A DNA stretch of 64,000 nt from Bacteroidia bacterium (GCA_016787705.1 JAEUTP010000015.1:1-64000), one strand, 5' to 3'. Positions 36,843 through 47,064 are shown, counted from the stretch's first letter. Made by a program: numbers and translations. Notes: a model not told the origin generated them from the letters alone.

Positions 36843-37862
36843 ATGCTAAACATAAAAGAAAACATAAGCCTTAAACCCTTTAATACATTCGGGATTGAAG
36901 CCTACGGAACATATTTTGTTGAAATAAATTCGATAGACGATTTTTTGCTGCTTCTTAAAACCGATATATATATAAATAATTTAAAATTAATTATTGGTGG
37001 CGGCAGTAACATATTATTTACTAAAGATTTTAATGGCCTTGTTATTAAAAATAATTTAAAAGGAATTGAGCTTATTAACGAAACCACAGATGAGGTTATT
37101 ATAAAAGCTGCTGCTGGCGAAAACTGGCACGAATTTGTGCAATGGTCTATCAAGAATAATTTTTGCGGTTTAGAAAACCTCTCGCTTATACCCGGCTGTG
37201 TTGGTGCCAGTCCAATGCAAAACATTGGTGCTTATGGTGTAGAAATAAAAGACGTATTCTATGAGTTGGAAGCTATTCATACAATCACAGGGGAGAAAAA
37301 AACATTCAAAAAAGATGATTGCGCTTTTGGTTATCGCGAAAGCGTTTTTAAAACAAAATATAAGAACCAATTTCTTATTACATCAGTGTCTTTTAAATTA
37401 AGTAAGCATCAAAATTTAAACACAAGTTACGGTGCTATTAACACGGAGCTTGAAGCAATGGGAATAAATAAGCCCACAGTAAAAGATGTTTCAAAAGCAG
37501 TTATCAACATTCGACAAAGTAAATTACCAGATCCAAAAATAACAGGTAATGCCGGTAGTTTTTTTAAGAATGCTGAAGTATCAAAAGAAAAATACGAATC
37601 ATTAAAATCACAATTTGAAGAGATTGTGTCTTACTCTTTGCCCAATGGTAATTTTAAATTAGCTGCAGGCTGGTTAATTGAGCAGTGTGGCCTTAAAGGT
37701 TTTGAGAAAAACGGTGCAGCTGTGCACGCAAAACAAGCTTTAGTGCTTATTAATAAAAATAATTGTACAGGTACGGCTGTATTTGAGTTATCTGATTATG
37801 TTTTACAAAAAGTATTTGATAAATTTGGAGTAATCCTTGAACGGGAAGTAAACATTATCTGA
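36843..37862 (+). CDS. murB: UDP-N-acetylenolpyruvoylglucosamine reductase
   Basis: The 339-aa FAD enzyme reduces enolpyruvyl-UDP-GlcNAc to UDP-MurNAc in peptidoglycan synthesis. Seen: NTFGIEAYGTYF, the FAD-binding GGGSNILF, PGCVGASPMQNIGAYGVE, the catalytic-serine region AGSFFKNAEV and AAGWLIEQCGLKG (type I, E. coli-like). I use the ATG at 36843; an in-frame TTG lies 9 nt upstream. It opens a seven-gene operon; its TGA shares two bases with the next ATG (TGATG). Confidence 0.93.
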   Translation: MLNIKENISLKPFNTFGIEAYGTYFVEINSIDDFLLLLKTDIYINNLKLIIGGGSNILFTKDFNGLVIKNNLKGIELINETTDEVIIKAAAGENWHEFVQWSIKNNFCGLENLSLIPGCVGASPMQNIGAYGVEIKDVFYELEAIHTITGEKKTFKKDDCAFGYRESVFKTKYKNQFLITSVSFKLSKHQNLNTSYGAINTELEAMGINKPTVKDVSKAVINIRQSKLPDPKITGNAGSFFKNAEVSKEKYESLKSQFEEIVSYSLPNGNFKLAAGWLIEQCGLKGFEKNGAAVHAKQALVLINKNNCTGTAVFELSDYVLQKVFDKFGVILEREVNII

Positions 37863-39172
37863 TGATAGGCTTTTTAATTGATGTAGGTATATTCTTAAAT
37901 TTATTTTATACAGGTTATGTGCTTGCTAAATCTCCGTTCGAATTTTATTTATCTTACGTACCTATACTTATTTTATTGCCTGTTTTTATTATCAAGTATA
38001 AATTCTACACACCAACGCTATATATTCTTCTCCCTTTATTACTAATAGGTGTTTATAATGTTGCAATTGACAATAATACCATGTCACGCTTTTTAAAGAT
38101 CTATATTAACATTGCCGTTAACCTTGTTTTTTATCAATACGTTATTCAATATTACAATTACGATATTAAAGCAATCTTCAAAAAGTATCTTTTTGTATCG
38201 TTTCTGGCTTGTAGCATTGGTATTATTCAACTTATAAGTTTCTGGATCGGCTTCGAACCCGGTTATGATATGAGGTATATCTTTCCGTTAACCAAATGGG
38301 GGCTTAACTTTGGTGGATTAGGCGTTCGGATAAACAGTCTCTTTAGCGAGCCATCATCTTTAGGTATTGCTATTGCTCCCGCCTTCCTAATTAGCTTTTA
38401 CCAATTAATAACGCGTACAAACGAATTTCTATCTTTAAAACGCTGTATTATCATTATTATTTGCTATTCTTTATCTTTCTCTAGTCTTGCTTTTTTAGGT
38501 GTTTTTTTAACTATTATTTTTATCACACTTAATTTTGGAGCTATACGTTATTTTTTATTTGCTATTCCTCTTTCGGTTTTTTTATTTTTTGTTGCCTATA
38601 ACAATGCAACCGAGTTTAAGGTGCGTGTAGATGGTATGAGAGAACTATTTGTTGAAGATATTTTACAAGAAGTTAAAAAAGGAGAAACCAAAAGAGCAAA
38701 AATTGACAGAATTCAGAATTTTCTTAGCAGAGTGCATGGCTCTTCTTTTGTTTTTTATAACAATTATTACATTGCTAAACAAAATTTTATTAAAAACCCT
38801 TTGTTTGGCACGGGTTTAGGCTCGCACGAATTTGCTTACGATAAATACTCTTTAAATAGTTTAATTGGCGGTATCTATGAATTCAACACCGGTGATGCCA
38901 ATTCGCTTTTTTTAAGAACAACTTCAGAAGTTGGATTGTTTGGTGCGGTGTTTTTGATATTGTTCATATTTAAGTATTTTGTTTCTCACGATATGAGCGG
39001 CAGAGAAGACAATGAATACTGGCTAATGAGCAATGGCTTATTGGTGCTAATTCTTTTAACATACCTCCGGCAGGGGAATTATACATACAACGGTTTTTTC
39101 TTATATGGTTGGATGTATTTTTACAATTCATTTAACTATAAAAACTATACGGAGACCTTAGTTACCAAATGA
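37862..39172 (+). CDS. Polysaccharide polymerase / O-antigen-ligase-like membrane protein
   Basis: The 436-aa protein has about 10-12 transmembrane helices and a large hydrophilic loop near residues 240-330 (including NFIKNPLFGTGLGSHEF), the layout of Wzy polymerases and WaaL-type ligases. The segment GTGLGSHEF matches the G-x-G pattern common in that superfamily. It would join or polymerise glycan units outside the cytoplasmic membrane. Substrate unknown. It overlaps murB by 1 nt and the next glycosyltransferase by 4 nt. Confidence 0.75.
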   Translation: MIGFLIDVGIFLNLFYTGYVLAKSPFEFYLSYVPILILLPVFIIKYKFYTPTLYILLPLLLIGVYNVAIDNNTMSRFLKIYINIAVNLVFYQYVIQYYNYDIKAIFKKYLFVSFLACSIGIIQLISFWIGFEPGYDMRYIFPLTKWGLNFGGLGVRINSLFSEPSSLGIAIAPAFLISFYQLITRTNEFLSLKRCIIIIICYSLSFSSLAFLGVFLTIIFITLNFGAIRYFLFAIPLSVFLFFVAYNNATEFKVRVDGMRELFVEDILQEVKKGETKRAKIDRIQNFLSRVHGSSFVFYNNYYIAKQNFIKNPLFGTGLGSHEFAYDKYSLNSLIGGIYEFNTGDANSLFLRTTSEVGLFGAVFLILFIFKYFVSHDMSGREDNEYWLMSNGLLVLILLTYLRQGNYTYNGFFLYGWMYFYNSFNYKNYTETLVTK

Positions 39173-40215
39173 CGGTTATTTTTTTATATACTGAACTCGC
39201 AGAGTATTTTATTAAATGCTGCCAGGAGCTTTCAAAAAAAGCAAGTGTAAATATTATAAGATGGCCGGTTAATAAAGAAGCCCCTTTTGTTTTTTCGTTT
39301 CCTGATAACATTCGTGTGTATGACAAAAATAAATTCGATACTGCGGGCCTTGAAAAATTGATCAGTAGTATAAAACCAGATATTATTGTTTGCAGTGGTT
39401 GGATAGATAAAGATTACTTACGCCTGGTAAAACCATATTACAAAAAAATACCTACAATATTAACCTGCGATACGCATTGGTCGGGTTCAATAAAACAATA
39501 TGCTGCAACTATACTCAGTCGTTTTTTCTTGCTGAATAAATTTTCTCATGCATGGGTGCCCGGAAACAGCCAGGAAAATTATGTAAAGAAACTTGGCTTT
39601 AGATCAAATAAAATTAAAAAAGGATTTTATTGTTGTGACCTAAAAAAATTTAACGAAATATACGATGCCCAAATTGCAATAAAACAAAACAGCTTTCCTA
39701 AAGTGTTTTTGTTTGTTGGTAGATATTATGAGTTTAAAGGAATAAAAGATCTTTGGAATGCGTTTATATTACTTCAGGAAGAAACGCCAAACGAATGGGA
39801 GCTTTGGTGTCTTGGCACAGGCAGCATTGAACCAGTTAAGCATGATAAGATAAAACACTTTGGTTTTGTTCAGCCAAACGATCTTGATGAGATTATTCAA
39901 AAGTGCGGTGTATTCATTTTGCCAAGTCATTTCGAGCCTTGGGGTGTTGTTGTGCAGGAATACGCTGCATCGGGCTTTCCTCTAATTACCAGCAAAAATG
40001 TTGGCGCAAACGATGCTTTTTTGACCCAAAACCAAAATGGCTTTTTATTTGAAGCAAAAAACGTGCAGGAGCTAAAAAAAGTATTGAAAAAAACAATAAC
40101 TTTAAGCAACGCAGAATTACTGGGCATGGCTGCAAAAAGTCACGACCTGGCACAAAAGATCAATCCAGAAAACTGGACAAATACACTTTTAGAGATCTAT
40201 AATGAATTTAAGTAA
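39169..40215 (+). CDS. Glycosyltransferase, GT4 type
   Basis: The 348-aa protein has a GT-B fold, with the C-terminal donor motif FEPWGVVVQEYAASGFPLITS, in which the EX7E pair is visible (E at FEPW and at QEY). LFVGRYYEFKGIKDLW marks the second Rossmann domain. It probably transfers a hexose from a nucleotide sugar in the adjoining polysaccharide pathway. ATGA overlap with the upstream gene; 14-nt overlap with the epimerase gene. Confidence 0.85.
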   Translation: MTVIFLYTELAEYFIKCCQELSKKASVNIIRWPVNKEAPFVFSFPDNIRVYDKNKFDTAGLEKLISSIKPDIIVCSGWIDKDYLRLVKPYYKKIPTILTCDTHWSGSIKQYAATILSRFFLLNKFSHAWVPGNSQENYVKKLGFRSNKIKKGFYCCDLKKFNEIYDAQIAIKQNSFPKVFLFVGRYYEFKGIKDLWNAFILLQEETPNEWELWCLGTGSIEPVKHDKIKHFGFVQPNDLDEIIQKCGVFILPSHFEPWGVVVQEYAASGFPLITSKNVGANDAFLTQNQNGFLFEAKNVQELKKVLKKTITLSNAELLGMAAKSHDLAQKINPENWTNTLLEIYNEFK

Positions 40216-41164
40216 AACTAAAATATTAATCACCGGGGGCGCCGGTAATATCGGCAGTGCATTGGCCGAAAAATTAATAAGCAATCCAAATAATTTTGTA
40301 GTGATTATGGATAACCTGTCAACCGGCGTTTTATCTAAATTACCTTCCTCTGATAAAACAAATTGGAAATTTATTAAAGGAGATGTTAATTATCTTAATG
40401 ATGTTTCATCGGTTATGCTTTCTTTTCATTTTGATTACGTTTTTCACTTTGCCGCAGTTGTGGGTGTTATAAGAACACAGGAAAATCCAATTGATGTTTT
40501 AAATGACATTGAGGGCATAAAAAACATTTTAAACCTTTCTAAAAACACATCCGTTAAACACGTTTATTTTTCTTCCAGTTCAGAAGTATATGGAGAGCCT
40601 GTTGAGCTGCCACAAAATGAACATCGTACGCCATTAAATTCAAGGGTTCCTTACGCAGTTGTAAAAAATGTTGGCGAATGTTTTTTTAGAAGTTATTGGC
40701 AATCCTTTCATTTACCTTATACTATTTTTCGTTTTTTTAATACTTATGGCCCCAATCAAAGTACAGATTTTGTTGTTGCCCGCTTTTTATCTGCGGCATT
40801 AAAAAACAAAGACATTACTATTTATGGTGACGGCATGCAAACACGAACATTTACTTATGTAGACGACACGGTAAATGTTTGCACTAAAATATTTGAAGAA
40901 AAATTATTAACCAATGATGTAATAAATATTGGTAATGATAAATTAATGACCATAAAAGACCTTGCTGAATTAACAATAAAGATCGCCAATTCCTCCTCTA
41001 AAATAATTTACCTTGCGCCACTTAAAGAAGGCGATATGACAAGACGTCAACCGGATAATACTAAAATGCGTGAGATCTTAAATAAAAAACTAGTGAGTAT
41101 TGACGAAGGCATTAAACTAATGATGCACGATGAACGTTTCTTAAAAGCAATTGGTCTAAAATAA
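40202..41164 (+). CDS. NAD-dependent sugar epimerase/dehydratase
   Basis: The 320-aa extended short-chain dehydrogenase has the Rossmann motif TGGAGNIG (residues 12-19), the SSSSEVYGEP signature and the catalytic Tyr-x3-Lys (YAVVK, near residue 151), with RFFNTYGPNQ following. It interconverts or dehydrates a UDP/GDP/dTDP-sugar; the exact reaction (UDP-glucose 4-epimerase, GDP-mannose or UXS type) cannot be settled from sequence. It supplies activated sugar to the glycosyltransferases of the operon. Confidence 0.85.
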   Translation: MNLSKTKILITGGAGNIGSALAEKLISNPNNFVVIMDNLSTGVLSKLPSSDKTNWKFIKGDVNYLNDVSSVMLSFHFDYVFHFAAVVGVIRTQENPIDVLNDIEGIKNILNLSKNTSVKHVYFSSSSEVYGEPVELPQNEHRTPLNSRVPYAVVKNVGECFFRSYWQSFHLPYTIFRFFNTYGPNQSTDFVVARFLSAALKNKDITIYGDGMQTRTFTYVDDTVNVCTKIFEEKLLTNDVINIGNDKLMTIKDLAELTIKIANSSSKIIYLAPLKEGDMTRRQPDNTKMREILNKKLVSIDEGIKLMMHDERFLKAIGLK

Positions 41165-41167
41165 CCT

Positions 41168-43060
41168 ATGTGTGGCATAAACGGTTTTATATCTAATAGC
41201 TTTTCTGCTGAACAAAAAAAGAGCCTTGTTCAAAAAATGAATTTAACGCTTAGCCATCGCGGACCGGATAATGATGGGGTTTGGGCTGAAGATATAATTG
41301 CTCTTGGTCACCGCCGCTTGTCAATAATAGATCTTAGTGCTGAAGGGAATCAGCCTTTTTTTTCGAATGATGAACGTTATTTAATAATTTATAATGGCGA
41401 ATTATATAATTATAAAGAATTAAAATTAGAACTTCAAAGGGCCTCGCACGGTTCAAATGATAAACCATATTTTTTTAAGACCGAAACCGATACAGAAGTT
41501 GTATTGGCGGCTTTTATAAAATATGGTACAAAATGCCTTCAGTTATTTAACGGCATGTATGCTTTTGCCATTTACGATACAGTAGAAAAAAAATTAACTA
41601 TTGCGCGCGATCGTTTAGGCGTTAAACCGTTGTATTATTATTATGGAAATGAAGGTTTCTTGTTTTCAAGCGAGATAAGGCCTATCATTCATTCTAAGAT
41701 AAAAGAATTTTCTTTAAATAAAGATACCCTTGCAGAATACATGATGTACCAAACTGTTTTTGCGCCTAATACTATTGTTAAAGGAGTAAAAGTATTAATG
41801 CCAGGCCATTATTTAGAATACCAAAACAATAAAGCAACTATTGCCGAATATTATTCGTTAGATAAAATTCCGGATACAGCAAGTGGATTGTCATATAAAG
41901 AAACCTGTTTAAAAGTAGATGAATTGCTTACTCATTCGGTTCAACGAAGGCTCGTGGCCGATGTGCCCTTTGGAGCTTTTCTTTCAGGAGGTATTGATTC
42001 TAGTGCCATTGTAGGTTTAATGAGTAAAGTAAGCTCCGAAAAAATTCAAACGTTTAACATTAGTTTTGATGAAAGTGACTTCTCTGAAGCAAAATACGCA
42101 AAACTTATCGCTCAAAAATTTAATACAAAGCACCACGAAATTAAATTAAGCCCAGCAGATTTTTTAAAGCAATTACCTGAAGCGCTTGCGGCAATGGATC
42201 ATCCCAGTGGTGATGGACCTAATACCTATGTGGTTTCAAAGGCAACAAAACAAACCGGTATTACGATGGCTTTAAGTGGCATTGGCGGCGACGAACTTTT
42301 TGCAGGATATGACGTTTTTAAGCGTATGGCAGAGCTTCAAAAAAAGAGTTGGTTAAATGCATTACCAACTTTTAGTAGAAAAGCTGTTGGCTTCGCCATT
42401 CAAAAAAGAAAAAAAACATCAGCGGGAAACAAAATACAAGAATTGCTTGGGCAGGAAAAAATAAATTTTTCATCCGCCTATCCTTTAAGCAGAAGTGTTT
42501 TTACACAAAGAGAACTTTCCGGTTTATTAAAAGATCCTAATCCATATACACAAATAAATAAGATCATTTCAGAAATACCGCAAATCAAAGATCATTTATT
42601 AAGCGCCGTTTCAATTAGCGAGATAAAAACATATTTACAAAATGTTTTATTGCGCGATGCTGACCAAATGAGTATGGCCGTTGCATTAGAAGTGCGCGAG
42701 CCTTTTTTAGACTACAGGTTAATTGATTTTGTTTTGGGTATAAGTGATGAAATGAAATATCCTCACACACCTAAAAAATTATTGATAGATAGTCTTGGTG
42801 AATTGCTGCCTTTAGAAATAGTTAACCGTCCAAAAATGGGCTTTACTTTGCCATGGCAAGTTTGGTTGAAAAACGAATTGAAATCATTTTGCGAAAAAAA
42901 TATAAATGAATTTTCTGAATATGATTTTTGTACTGCCCAAGATGTGAAAAGATTATGGCAACGCTTTTTAAATAATGATGCCGGCGTAAGCTGGAGTCGT
43001 ATATGGCACCTGGTAGTTTTAAATAATTGGATCAAAGAAAATAATATTTCAATAAGTTGA
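41168..43060 (+). CDS. asnB: Asparagine-synthase-type glutamine amidotransferase
   Basis: The 630-aa protein has the N-terminal class II glutaminase (nucleophile C2, RGPDNDG, YNGELYNYKEL) and the C-terminal ATP-pyrophosphatase domain (P-loop FLSGGIDSSAI, near residue 275; SGIGGDELFAGYD). Asparagine synthase uses ammonia from glutamine to amidate aspartate, but such paralogs in polysaccharide clusters often amidate a sugar carboxylate instead. The surrounding genes favour the second role, which is inference. The gene is 3 nt after the epimerase. Confidence 0.85.
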   Translation: MCGINGFISNSFSAEQKKSLVQKMNLTLSHRGPDNDGVWAEDIIALGHRRLSIIDLSAEGNQPFFSNDERYLIIYNGELYNYKELKLELQRASHGSNDKPYFFKTETDTEVVLAAFIKYGTKCLQLFNGMYAFAIYDTVEKKLTIARDRLGVKPLYYYYGNEGFLFSSEIRPIIHSKIKEFSLNKDTLAEYMMYQTVFAPNTIVKGVKVLMPGHYLEYQNNKATIAEYYSLDKIPDTASGLSYKETCLKVDELLTHSVQRRLVADVPFGAFLSGGIDSSAIVGLMSKVSSEKIQTFNISFDESDFSEAKYAKLIAQKFNTKHHEIKLSPADFLKQLPEALAAMDHPSGDGPNTYVVSKATKQTGITMALSGIGGDELFAGYDVFKRMAELQKKSWLNALPTFSRKAVGFAIQKRKKTSAGNKIQELLGQEKINFSSAYPLSRSVFTQRELSGLLKDPNPYTQINKIISEIPQIKDHLLSAVSISEIKTYLQNVLLRDADQMSMAVALEVREPFLDYRLIDFVLGISDEMKYPHTPKKLLIDSLGELLPLEIVNRPKMGFTLPWQVWLKNELKSFCEKNINEFSEYDFCTAQDVKRLWQRFLNNDAGVSWSRIWHLVVLNNWIKENNISIS

Positions 43061-44211
43061 GCAAACCTAAAATAGTTGTTTTTATGCATTGGTATTTGCC
43101 TGGAACAAAAGCCGGCGGGCCGGTTCGTTCTGTTTTTTCAATGATCAATTTACTAAAAAGTTACTTTGATTTCTATATTATTACCTCGAACAAAGATCTT
43201 GGAAGTTATAGAGAATACGAAGGCATAAATCCAAATACTTTATTTGAAAAAGAAGGTGTTAATTATTTTTATTTTAATGAAGTACATAATACTGCCGATA
43301 ACCTTTTAGCATTATTAAACAAAATAAATCCTGCTCTTATTTACTTAAACAGCTTTTGGTCGTTCACGTTTTCTATAAACATTATTCGTTTAAAGAATAA
43401 AAAATTAATTGCCGCGCCCATTCTATTAGCACCCAGGGGTATGCTAAGCAAAGGGGCATTAAGCTTAAAATCCTTTAAAAAGAATGTTTACCTTATATCT
43501 GCAAAAATTTTTGGCTGGTACAAGCATGTTCATTTTCATGCTACCAATAAGCAAGAGGAACAAGATATCAAAGCGCGTTTTCGCTCTGCCAAAATAACCA
43601 TTGTTTCCAATGTAAATTCAGGAACAATCATTAAAAATTCAACTTTAAAAAACACAGGTGAATTAAAATTATTTTTTCTATCAAGAATTTCAGAAGTAAA
43701 GAATTTACATTTTGCTCTGGAGCTCTTAAAAGAAACTCCAGCTGATATTTTTGTTACTTATCACATTTATGGCAATCTTGAAGATCAGGATTATTGGAGC
43801 CGCTGCAACGATATCATTAAACAACTCCCAAAAAATGTAACCGCTGTTTATAAAGGAGAACTAGCGTTTAACGAAGTACAAAAAAGCATTGCAAACTACC
43901 ACGCTTTATTATTACCAACCCTTAACGAAAATTTTGGCCACTCGATAGTTGAAAGCCTTTTAACAGGCTGCACTGTAATTATAAGTGATCAAACTCCATG
44001 GAATGACCTTGAGAACAACAACGCGGGTTATGCAATTGCCCTTAATAATAAACAAAAGTTTATTGAAACTATTACCCTCTTAGGAAAATTAAACCAGGAT
44101 GAATTTTTGCAAAAAAGCAATGCCGCAAATAGTTATATTAGCAGTAAAATACAAGTAGATAAAAGTATAAATCTTTACAAAAACCTGTTTAATGGATTCG
44201 CCAAAAATTGA
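43057..44211 (+). CDS. Glycosyltransferase, GT4 type
   Basis: The 384-aa GT-B protein contains HWYLPGTKAGGPVRSVFSMIN near its N-terminus, LFFLSRISEVKNLHFALELL, and the donor motif ENFGHSIVESLLTGCTVIIS with the EX7E pair. The start is the TTG at 43057, overlapping the asnB stop (TTGA), so translation is coupled. A later ATG at 43084 would remove the first strand. Sugar specificity is unknown. Confidence 0.85.
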   Translation: MSKPKIVVFMHWYLPGTKAGGPVRSVFSMINLLKSYFDFYIITSNKDLGSYREYEGINPNTLFEKEGVNYFYFNEVHNTADNLLALLNKINPALIYLNSFWSFTFSINIIRLKNKKLIAAPILLAPRGMLSKGALSLKSFKKNVYLISAKIFGWYKHVHFHATNKQEEQDIKARFRSAKITIVSNVNSGTIIKNSTLKNTGELKLFFLSRISEVKNLHFALELLKETPADIFVTYHIYGNLEDQDYWSRCNDIIKQLPKNVTAVYKGELAFNEVQKSIANYHALLLPTLNENFGHSIVESLLTGCTVIISDQTPWNDLENNNAGYAIALNNKQKFIETITLLGKLNQDEFLQKSNAANSYISSKIQVDKSINLYKNLFNGFAKN

Positions 44212-44755
44212 TCTTTCTACATTTGATAATGATTGGTACAAACCCGGGCAAAACTTAATTGTAAGGGCACTATGGTATTTTATTAATTACGTTTTCTTTA
44301 AATCGGCTTTTCCCTTTTATGGCCCAAAACGCGTTTTGTTACGCATGTTTGGTGCTAAAGTTGGCAAAGGTGTAATTATTAAGCCCCACGTTTCTATTAA
44401 ATATCCATGGCACCTTGTTGTTGGTAACCACGTATGGATAGGTGAACTAGCCTGGATTGATAACCTTGCTAAAGTAACTTTAAAGGATAATTCATGTATT
44501 TCGCAAGGCGCTATGTTACTTTGCGGTAATCATAACTACAAAAGAAGTACGTTTGATCTTTTGGTTGGTGAAATTACCCTAGAAGAAGGGGCCTGGGCGG
44601 GAGCAAAAACAGTTGTTTGTCCGGGGGTGAGGATGGGTAGTCACAGTTTACTAACGGTTGGCAGTATTGCTACATCGTCTTTAGAAGCTAACTGGATTTA
44701 CCAGGGTAACCCGGCCAAAAAATTAAAAGCACGTGAGATGAAGCCTAATCGCTAA
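44192..44755 (+). CDS. WcaF-type acetyltransferase (hexapeptide)
   Basis: The 187-aa left-handed beta-helix protein has the colanic-acid acetyltransferase WcaF layout: N-terminal PGQNLIVRALWYFINYVFF, then repeats with VGNHVWIGELAWIDNL, and the catalytic His in LLCGNHNYKRSTFD. It would O-acetylate a sugar of the polysaccharide. It is the last gene of the murB operon, overlapping the previous gene by 20 nt. Its stop overlaps the convergent rel gene by 4 nt. Confidence 0.85.
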   Translation: MDSPKIDLSTFDNDWYKPGQNLIVRALWYFINYVFFKSAFPFYGPKRVLLRMFGAKVGKGVIIKPHVSIKYPWHLVVGNHVWIGELAWIDNLAKVTLKDNSCISQGAMLLCGNHNYKRSTFDLLVGEITLEEGAWAGAKTVVCPGVRMGSHSLLTVGSIATSSLEANWIYQGNPAKKLKAREMKPNR

Positions 44756-46953
44756 TCTTTTTCATCTATTCTGTCAACACGTGTTACTCCTTTTACTTTT
44801 TTAAGAACTTCCATTAAATGGTTTAAGTGTTTTGTATCATGCACATAAATCATGATCGTTCCTTCAAAAAGCCCATCGTCTGTATCAAATTTAATAGAGC
44901 GCATATTAATGTTGTTTTCGTTAGAAATTATTTTGGTAATATTGTTTACCAATCCTAATTCATCGGTACCAATAATTTTAATGCCGGCAAGAAACGAGAT
45001 CATTTGATCGTTTAACCACTTTGCTTTTACAACACGGTAAGCATAATTAGAAAGTAATTTAATGGCATTAGGGCAATTAACACGGTGAATTTTTATGCCT
45101 TCGCCAACAGTAATAAATCCGAACACATCATCGCCTGGAATTGGATTACAGCAAGGAGACAATTTGTAATCCAGCTTTTGCATATCATCGCCAATTACAA
45201 GCATATCACTGCTGCCTCGGGCGTTGGTAACTAATTGCTCAATTTTTGGTGTGGCTGTCTTGCGACCCGGTTTTACAGGATTGTTTTTAAATCGTACAAA
45301 CTCTTTAATTTCTTTTACATCAACATTTCCTAAAGCTGCCCTATAAAATAATTCCTGAGATGATGGAATTTTAAGAAAGGCACAAAAATCATTTACATTT
45401 TGTAAAGTAAAATCCAATTTGTTCTTATAGAACTTACGCTCCATAATTTCTCTTCCCTCTTCTGCAACTTTTTTACGCTGTTCTTTTAAACTGCTTTTTA
45501 TTTTTGATTTTGCTTTTGCCGTTATTACAAAACCCAGCCAATCTTCCTTTGGGGTTTGTTTATTACTGGTAAGGATTTCTATCTGATCTCCACTTTTTAT
45601 TTCATAGCTTAATGGCACTAGTTTAAAATTCACTTTTGCGCCAATACACTGCTCGCCAACTTTAGTGTGAATTTCAAAAGCAAAATCCAAGGCCGTAGCG
45701 CCAACAGGCAATGTTTTCATATCTCCCTTTGGTGTAAAGGCAAATAACTCGTCACTAAATAAATTCAGCTTAAAGTCATCCATAAACTCCAAAGCATTTG
45801 GATCAGGATTTTCCAACATCTCGCGAATACGCTGCAACCAGTTTTCTAAATTACTTTCTTTATCAGCCGCACTGTCTTTATATTTCCAGTGCGCGGCATA
45901 ACCTTTCTCGGCCAACTCGTCCATTCTTACCGTGCGAATTTGCACTTCCACCCATTTACCTTCAGGACCCATAACAGTAGTATGCAAACTTTCATAACCA
46001 TTGCTTTTTGGTGTGCTTATCCAATCACGCAAACGCTCAGGACTTGGATGATAAAAATCCGTAATAATAGAATACACTTTCCAGCAATCCGACTTTTCTT
46101 GTTCTAATGGTGTATCAATAACAATACGTATTGCAAAAAGGTCATAAATTTCTTCAAACGCAACACCTTTTGTTTTTGTTTTATTGTAAATGCTGTAAAT
46201 AGATTTAGGCCTACCAAATATTTTAAAAGTAAAGCCCTGTTCACCTAAAATTTCTTTTAAAGGTTCAATAAATTTTTGAACAAAACGTTTTCTCTGTGGT
46301 TCTGTTTCCTGTAACTTAACTGCAATATCATAATACCCGTCGGAGTTAGTATATTTTAAACCAAGGTCTTCTAACTCTGTTTTAATATTATTTAATCCTA
46401 AACGATGTGCAAGAGGGGCATAAAGGAACAATGTTTCGCTTGCAATTTTCATTTGCTTTTCGCGCTTCATATGCTCCAACGTACGCATATTGTGCAAACG
46501 ATCGGCCAGTTTAATTAAAATAACGCGAATGTCTTCGCTCATGGTTAAGAGAACTTTTCTAAAATTCTCAGCCTGGATAGAAGAAGTATTATCAATTACC
46601 CCTGAAATTTTTGTAAGTCCGTTAATGATCTGAGCTACTTTTTCACCAAACAACCCTTTTACATCTTCTAAAGTAAGATCAGTGTCTTCAACGGTATCAT
46701 GCAATAACGCACAAACAATGCCGGTAGCGCCAAGGCCAATTTCTTCAGCACAAATTTGCGCAACAGCAATAGGATGATAAATATAAGGCTCGCCACTTTT
46801 ACGGCGCATTTCTTTATGCGCTTCAACGGCTACTTCAAAAGCTTTACGTATAATTTCCTTATCCCCTTTTTCAAGGCGGCGTTTACAGGCTTTAATTAAA
46901 ATTTTGTACCGGTTTAAGATTTCCTTGCGCTCCGCTTCCAGGTCAATTTTCAT
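44752..46953 (-). CDS. rsh: Bifunctional (p)ppGpp synthetase/hydrolase
   Basis: The 733-aa RelA/SpoT homolog has an HD hydrolase domain with intact ligands (YHPIAVAQ, LLHDTVEDT, KLADRLHNMRT), a synthetase domain (GRPKSIYSIYNK; NGYESLHTTV; EVQIRTVRM), TGS domain (LFAFTPKGDMKTLPVG) and a C-terminal ACT domain. All key residues for both reactions appear present, so it can make and destroy ppGpp. It is monocistronic; no second Rel protein is in the window. Confidence 0.94.
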   Translation of the reverse strand: MKIDLEAERKEILNRYKILIKACKRRLEKGDKEIIRKAFEVAVEAHKEMRRKSGEPYIYHPIAVAQICAEEIGLGATGIVCALLHDTVEDTDLTLEDVKGLFGEKVAQIINGLTKISGVIDNTSSIQAENFRKVLLTMSEDIRVILIKLADRLHNMRTLEHMKREKQMKIASETLFLYAPLAHRLGLNNIKTELEDLGLKYTNSDGYYDIAVKLQETEPQRKRFVQKFIEPLKEILGEQGFTFKIFGRPKSIYSIYNKTKTKGVAFEEIYDLFAIRIVIDTPLEQEKSDCWKVYSIITDFYHPSPERLRDWISTPKSNGYESLHTTVMGPEGKWVEVQIRTVRMDELAEKGYAAHWKYKDSAADKESNLENWLQRIREMLENPDPNALEFMDDFKLNLFSDELFAFTPKGDMKTLPVGATALDFAFEIHTKVGEQCIGAKVNFKLVPLSYEIKSGDQIEILTSNKQTPKEDWLGFVITAKAKSKIKSSLKEQRKKVAEEGREIMERKFYKNKLDFTLQNVNDFCAFLKIPSSQELFYRAALGNVDVKEIKEFVRFKNNPVKPGRKTATPKIEQLVTNARGSSDMLVIGDDMQKLDYKLSPCCNPIPGDDVFGFITVGEGIKIHRVNCPNAIKLLSNYAYRVVKAKWLNDQMISFLAGIKIIGTDELGLVNNITKIISNENNINMRSIKFDTDDGLFEGTIMIYVHDTKHLNHLMEVLKKVKGVTRVDRIDEKD

Positions 46954-47064
46954 ATGCAGATATTCATTTTAGTCGCCATACATTAATGACAGACAATTTC
47001 ATAATTTGTTCAGAAATATGTTTATGAAGGTATTAATTTTGCGTAACATTAAAAAGCCTTTACT

